Of a stretch of 5,982 nucleotides of DNA, positions 5,180-5,982 are shown one piece after another. The notes beneath the pieces are model-generated. The model searched no databases. It saw only the letters and a list, made by a program, of their open reading frames with translations, and had not been told where the DNA came from. The first letter of the stretch is position 1; each line of letters starts with the position of its first letter. The stretch comes from Candidatus Woesearchaeota archaeon (GTDB taxonomy: Archaea > Nanobdellota > Nanobdellia > SCGC-AAA011-G17 > UBA489). The DNA lies in contig JACOVP010000057.1 in assembly GCA_016177265.1 (NCBI GenBank), forward strand, positions 1 through 5,982. The letters run 5' to 3'. A program made the translations under genes and the position numbers.

Positions 5180-5458
5180 ATGGAAATAGAAATTACTAGA
5201 GTAACTTCAAAGGGTCAAGTAGTTATCCCTCAGGGGATTAGAGAAGAAGCTGGGCTACGGGAAGGAGAAAAATTATTAGTCTATGATCTAGACGGCACCA
5301 TCATCTTGAAGCGTATAAAGAATATAGATAAAGTTAAGAATATAGATATGTTCGAGAAAACCTTTGCTTCCCTGTGGAAGACAGCTGCTACTCGCGGCAT
5401 TACAAGAAAAGATGTTGCGAGAGAGATAGAGCACTATAGAAAGAAAAAGCATGCTTAA
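5180..5458 (+). CDS. AbrB/SpoVT-type antitoxin (swapped-hairpin DNA-binding protein)
   Basis: A 92-residue antitoxin of the AbrB/MazE-like class. The N-terminal swapped-hairpin domain (about 1-46) is clear: ITRVTSKGQVVIPQGIREEAGLREGEKLLVY (5-35) carries the family's T-x-KGQ-x-x-IP-x-x-x-R-x-x-x-G-x-x-x-G-x-x-L pattern, followed by GTIILKRI. A linker with a six-residue tandem repeat (KNIDKV, KNIDMF) leads to a helical, basic C-terminus (about 57-92) that in such proteins binds and neutralises the toxin. The ATG at 5180 is chosen because AGGAGG lies 7 nt before it; an upstream in-frame TTG at 5147 precedes the expected transcription start. The gene overlaps the PIN toxin by 8 nt, so translation is probably coupled. 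Repression of its own promoter through the inverted repeat is likely by analogy. Confidence 0.9.
   Translation: MEIEITRVTSKGQVVIPQGIREEAGLREGEKLLVYDLDGTIILKRIKNIDKVKNIDMFEKTFASLWKTAATRGITRKDVAREIEHYRKKKHA
5318..5353 (+). repeat. Tandem 18-bp repeat inside the antitoxin linker
   Basis: Two adjacent 18-bp units (5318-5335 and 5336-5353) share their first 13 bases, AAGAATATAGATA, and then diverge. They are in frame and encode KNIDKV and KNIDMF (residues 47-58), between the DNA-binding and toxin-binding parts. Because the period is a multiple of three, copy-number change would lengthen the linker without breaking the frame. Confidence 0.8.
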
Positions 5459-5873
5459 GTTTACTCTGGATACTAATACGCTTATTTCTGCTACTATTTC
5501 TCAGGGTAATGAATATGAGCTTTTACGATTGGCACATCAAGGCAAGATAAAACTAGTCCTTTCAATGGAGATCATTAAGGAATTTGAAGAAGTACTTTTA
5601 AGACCTAAATTCGGTTATACTAATGAGCAAGTCGATAATGCAGTTAAACAAGTGTTGAATATTTGCGAGATTGTAGTACCAACCCATAGGCTACATGTTA
5701 TTGTAGTAGATCCTGATGATAATAGAATACTTGAGTGCGCAGTAACTGGCTATGTAGACTATATTGTTTCTGGTGATAAACATTTACTACACTTGAAGAA
5801 ATATTCATACATCCCTATTATTAGAACATTTGAAGCGTTACAAATTATTAAAAGGTCAAAGCAAGTCTTATAA
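5451..5873 (+). CDS. PIN-domain toxin (putative ribonuclease of a toxin-antitoxin pair)
   Basis: A 140-residue single PIN domain resembling the 'putative toxin-antitoxin system toxin component, PIN family' group (COG1569/TIGR00305 type). PIN toxins are magnesium-dependent ribonucleases that cut specific RNAs and stop translation. The acidic catalytic set is present: D7 in TLDTNTLISA, E44 in SMEIIKEFEEVLLRPKFG, D90 in DPDDNRILECA and D109 in IVSGDKHLL. Length is normal and no key residue is lost, so the toxin looks intact. The start overlaps the antitoxin end by 8 nt with no strong Shine-Dalgarno, which suggests coupled translation and lower output than the antitoxin. The stop codon lies inside the TATA box of the tRNA gene downstream. 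The RNA target cannot be told from sequence. Confidence 0.9.
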   Translation: MLKFTLDTNTLISATISQGNEYELLRLAHQGKIKLVLSMEIIKEFEEVLLRPKFGYTNEQVDNAVKQVLNICEIVVPTHRLHVIVVDPDDNRILECAVTGYVDYIVSGDKHLLHLKKYSYIPIIRTFEALQIIKRSKQVL

Positions 5874-5875
5874 AT
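5868..5875 (+). promoter_or_regulatory. TATA box of the tRNA-Ala gene
   Basis: TTATAAAT is centred about 27 nt before the first base of the tRNA (G at 5899), so transcription is expected to begin at or within a base or two of tRNA position 1. The box contains the PIN toxin's stop codon (5871-5873). It matches the core of the dph2/glyS TATA box. Confidence 0.65.
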
Positions 5876-5880
5876 CGCGA

Positions 5881-5895
5881 TTCTTCTTTCTTTTT
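5881..5895 (+). terminator. Pyrimidine tract after the toxin operon (possible terminator)
   Basis: Fifteen consecutive pyrimidines ending in TTTTT follow the toxin stop codon by 7 nt. T-rich tracts are the usual archaeal termination signal, so this may end the toxin-antitoxin mRNA just before the tRNA. No hairpin is seen. Confidence 0.4.
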
Positions 5896-5898
5896 AAT

Positions 5899-5982
5899 GG
5901 GCCGGTAGTTCAGCCTGGTAGAACGCTCCCATGGCATGGGAGACTGTAAAAAGCTCAATAGGCCTTGGGTTCAAATCCCGAC
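5899..5982 (+). tRNA. tRNA-Ala (anticodon GGC), 3' end beyond the window, with a 22-nt region between anticodon and T stems
   Basis: Fold: acceptor 5' strand GGGCCGG (5899-5905), TA, D stem GTTC/GAAC (5908-5911, 5921-5924) with a loop carrying GG at 5917-5918, G26, anticodon stem CTCCC/GGGAG (5926-5930, 5938-5942), loop ATGGCAT (5931-5937) with U33 and anticodon GGC (5933-5935), T stem TTGGG/CCCGA (5965-5969, 5977-5981) and loop TTCAAAT. The loop pair A32-U38 is a known feature of tRNA-Ala(GGC) in bacteria. The final C begins the 3' acceptor strand; the rest, including the place of any G3-U70 pair, is outside. The stretch 5943-5964 between the anticodon and T stems is 22 nt instead of about 5. 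Removing 17 nt (5943-5959 or 5944-5960) leaves AGGCC, an ordinary variable loop, so a non-canonical intron is likely; a long variable arm is the alternative. Confidence 0.88.

Noticed and set aside
5943..5959. Alternative reading of the tRNA as tRNA-Tyr, using CTGTAAA (5944-5950) as the anticodon loop with GTA.
   Set aside because: Its flanks do not pair as an anticodon stem, the first base is G where archaeal tRNA-Tyr has C, and CTCCC/GGGAG already form a perfect stem around GGC.
1..5982. CRISPR array, insertion sequence or transposon ends.
   Set aside because: No regularly spaced repeats, transposase-like protein or terminal inverted repeats were seen on either strand.

Overview
The window is archaeal and carries mostly informational genes. 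The diagnostic genes are ribosomal protein eL43 (L37Ae), RNA polymerase subunit RpoP, prefoldin beta, a UPF0147 protein, an archaeal-type SepF, an archaeal ZPR1, the Dph2 diphthamide enzyme and an archaeal/eukaryotic-type GlyRS. Promoters are TATA boxes (TTTATATA, TTATAAAT, TTTTTAAA) placed about 24-28 nt before starts, and Shine-Dalgarno sites match the archaeal 16S tail (AGGTGAT, AGGAGG). Genes are packed tightly, down to 0-4 nt between some of them. A streamlined, possibly DPANN-like genome would fit, but that placement is inference only.

Layout: (1) 25-372 (-), a small membrane-anchored protein with one EF-hand loop. (2) 538-1498 (+), an operon eL43 - rpoP - prefoldin beta - UPF0147. (3) 1558-1953 (+), sepF from its own promoter. 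(4) 2048-2581 (+), a ZPR1 zinc-finger protein, convergent with (5) 2582-3568 (-), dph2, with no base between the two stop codons. (6) 3622-5100 (+), glyS, divergent from dph2 across one nearly palindromic TATA box. (7) 5180-5873 (+), an AbrB-type antitoxin and PIN-domain toxin overlapping by 8 nt. (8) 5899 to the window end, a tRNA-Ala(GGC) cut by the window edge, with an abnormally long region between the anticodon arm and the T arm.

Shared themes: the first operon joins ribosome, RNA polymerase and chaperone genes. ZPR1 (in eukaryotes a folding factor for EF1A) and Dph2 (which modifies EF2) sit tail to tail, next to GlyRS, so the centre of the window serves translation elongation. The toxin-antitoxin pair is the accessory element and lies directly before the tRNA gene. 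The strongest oddities are the 17 extra nucleotides in the tRNA, a TATA-to-tRNA distance that predicts a transcript starting at tRNA position 1, and a consistent split between leaderless genes and genes with about 15-nt leaders carrying a Shine-Dalgarno site.
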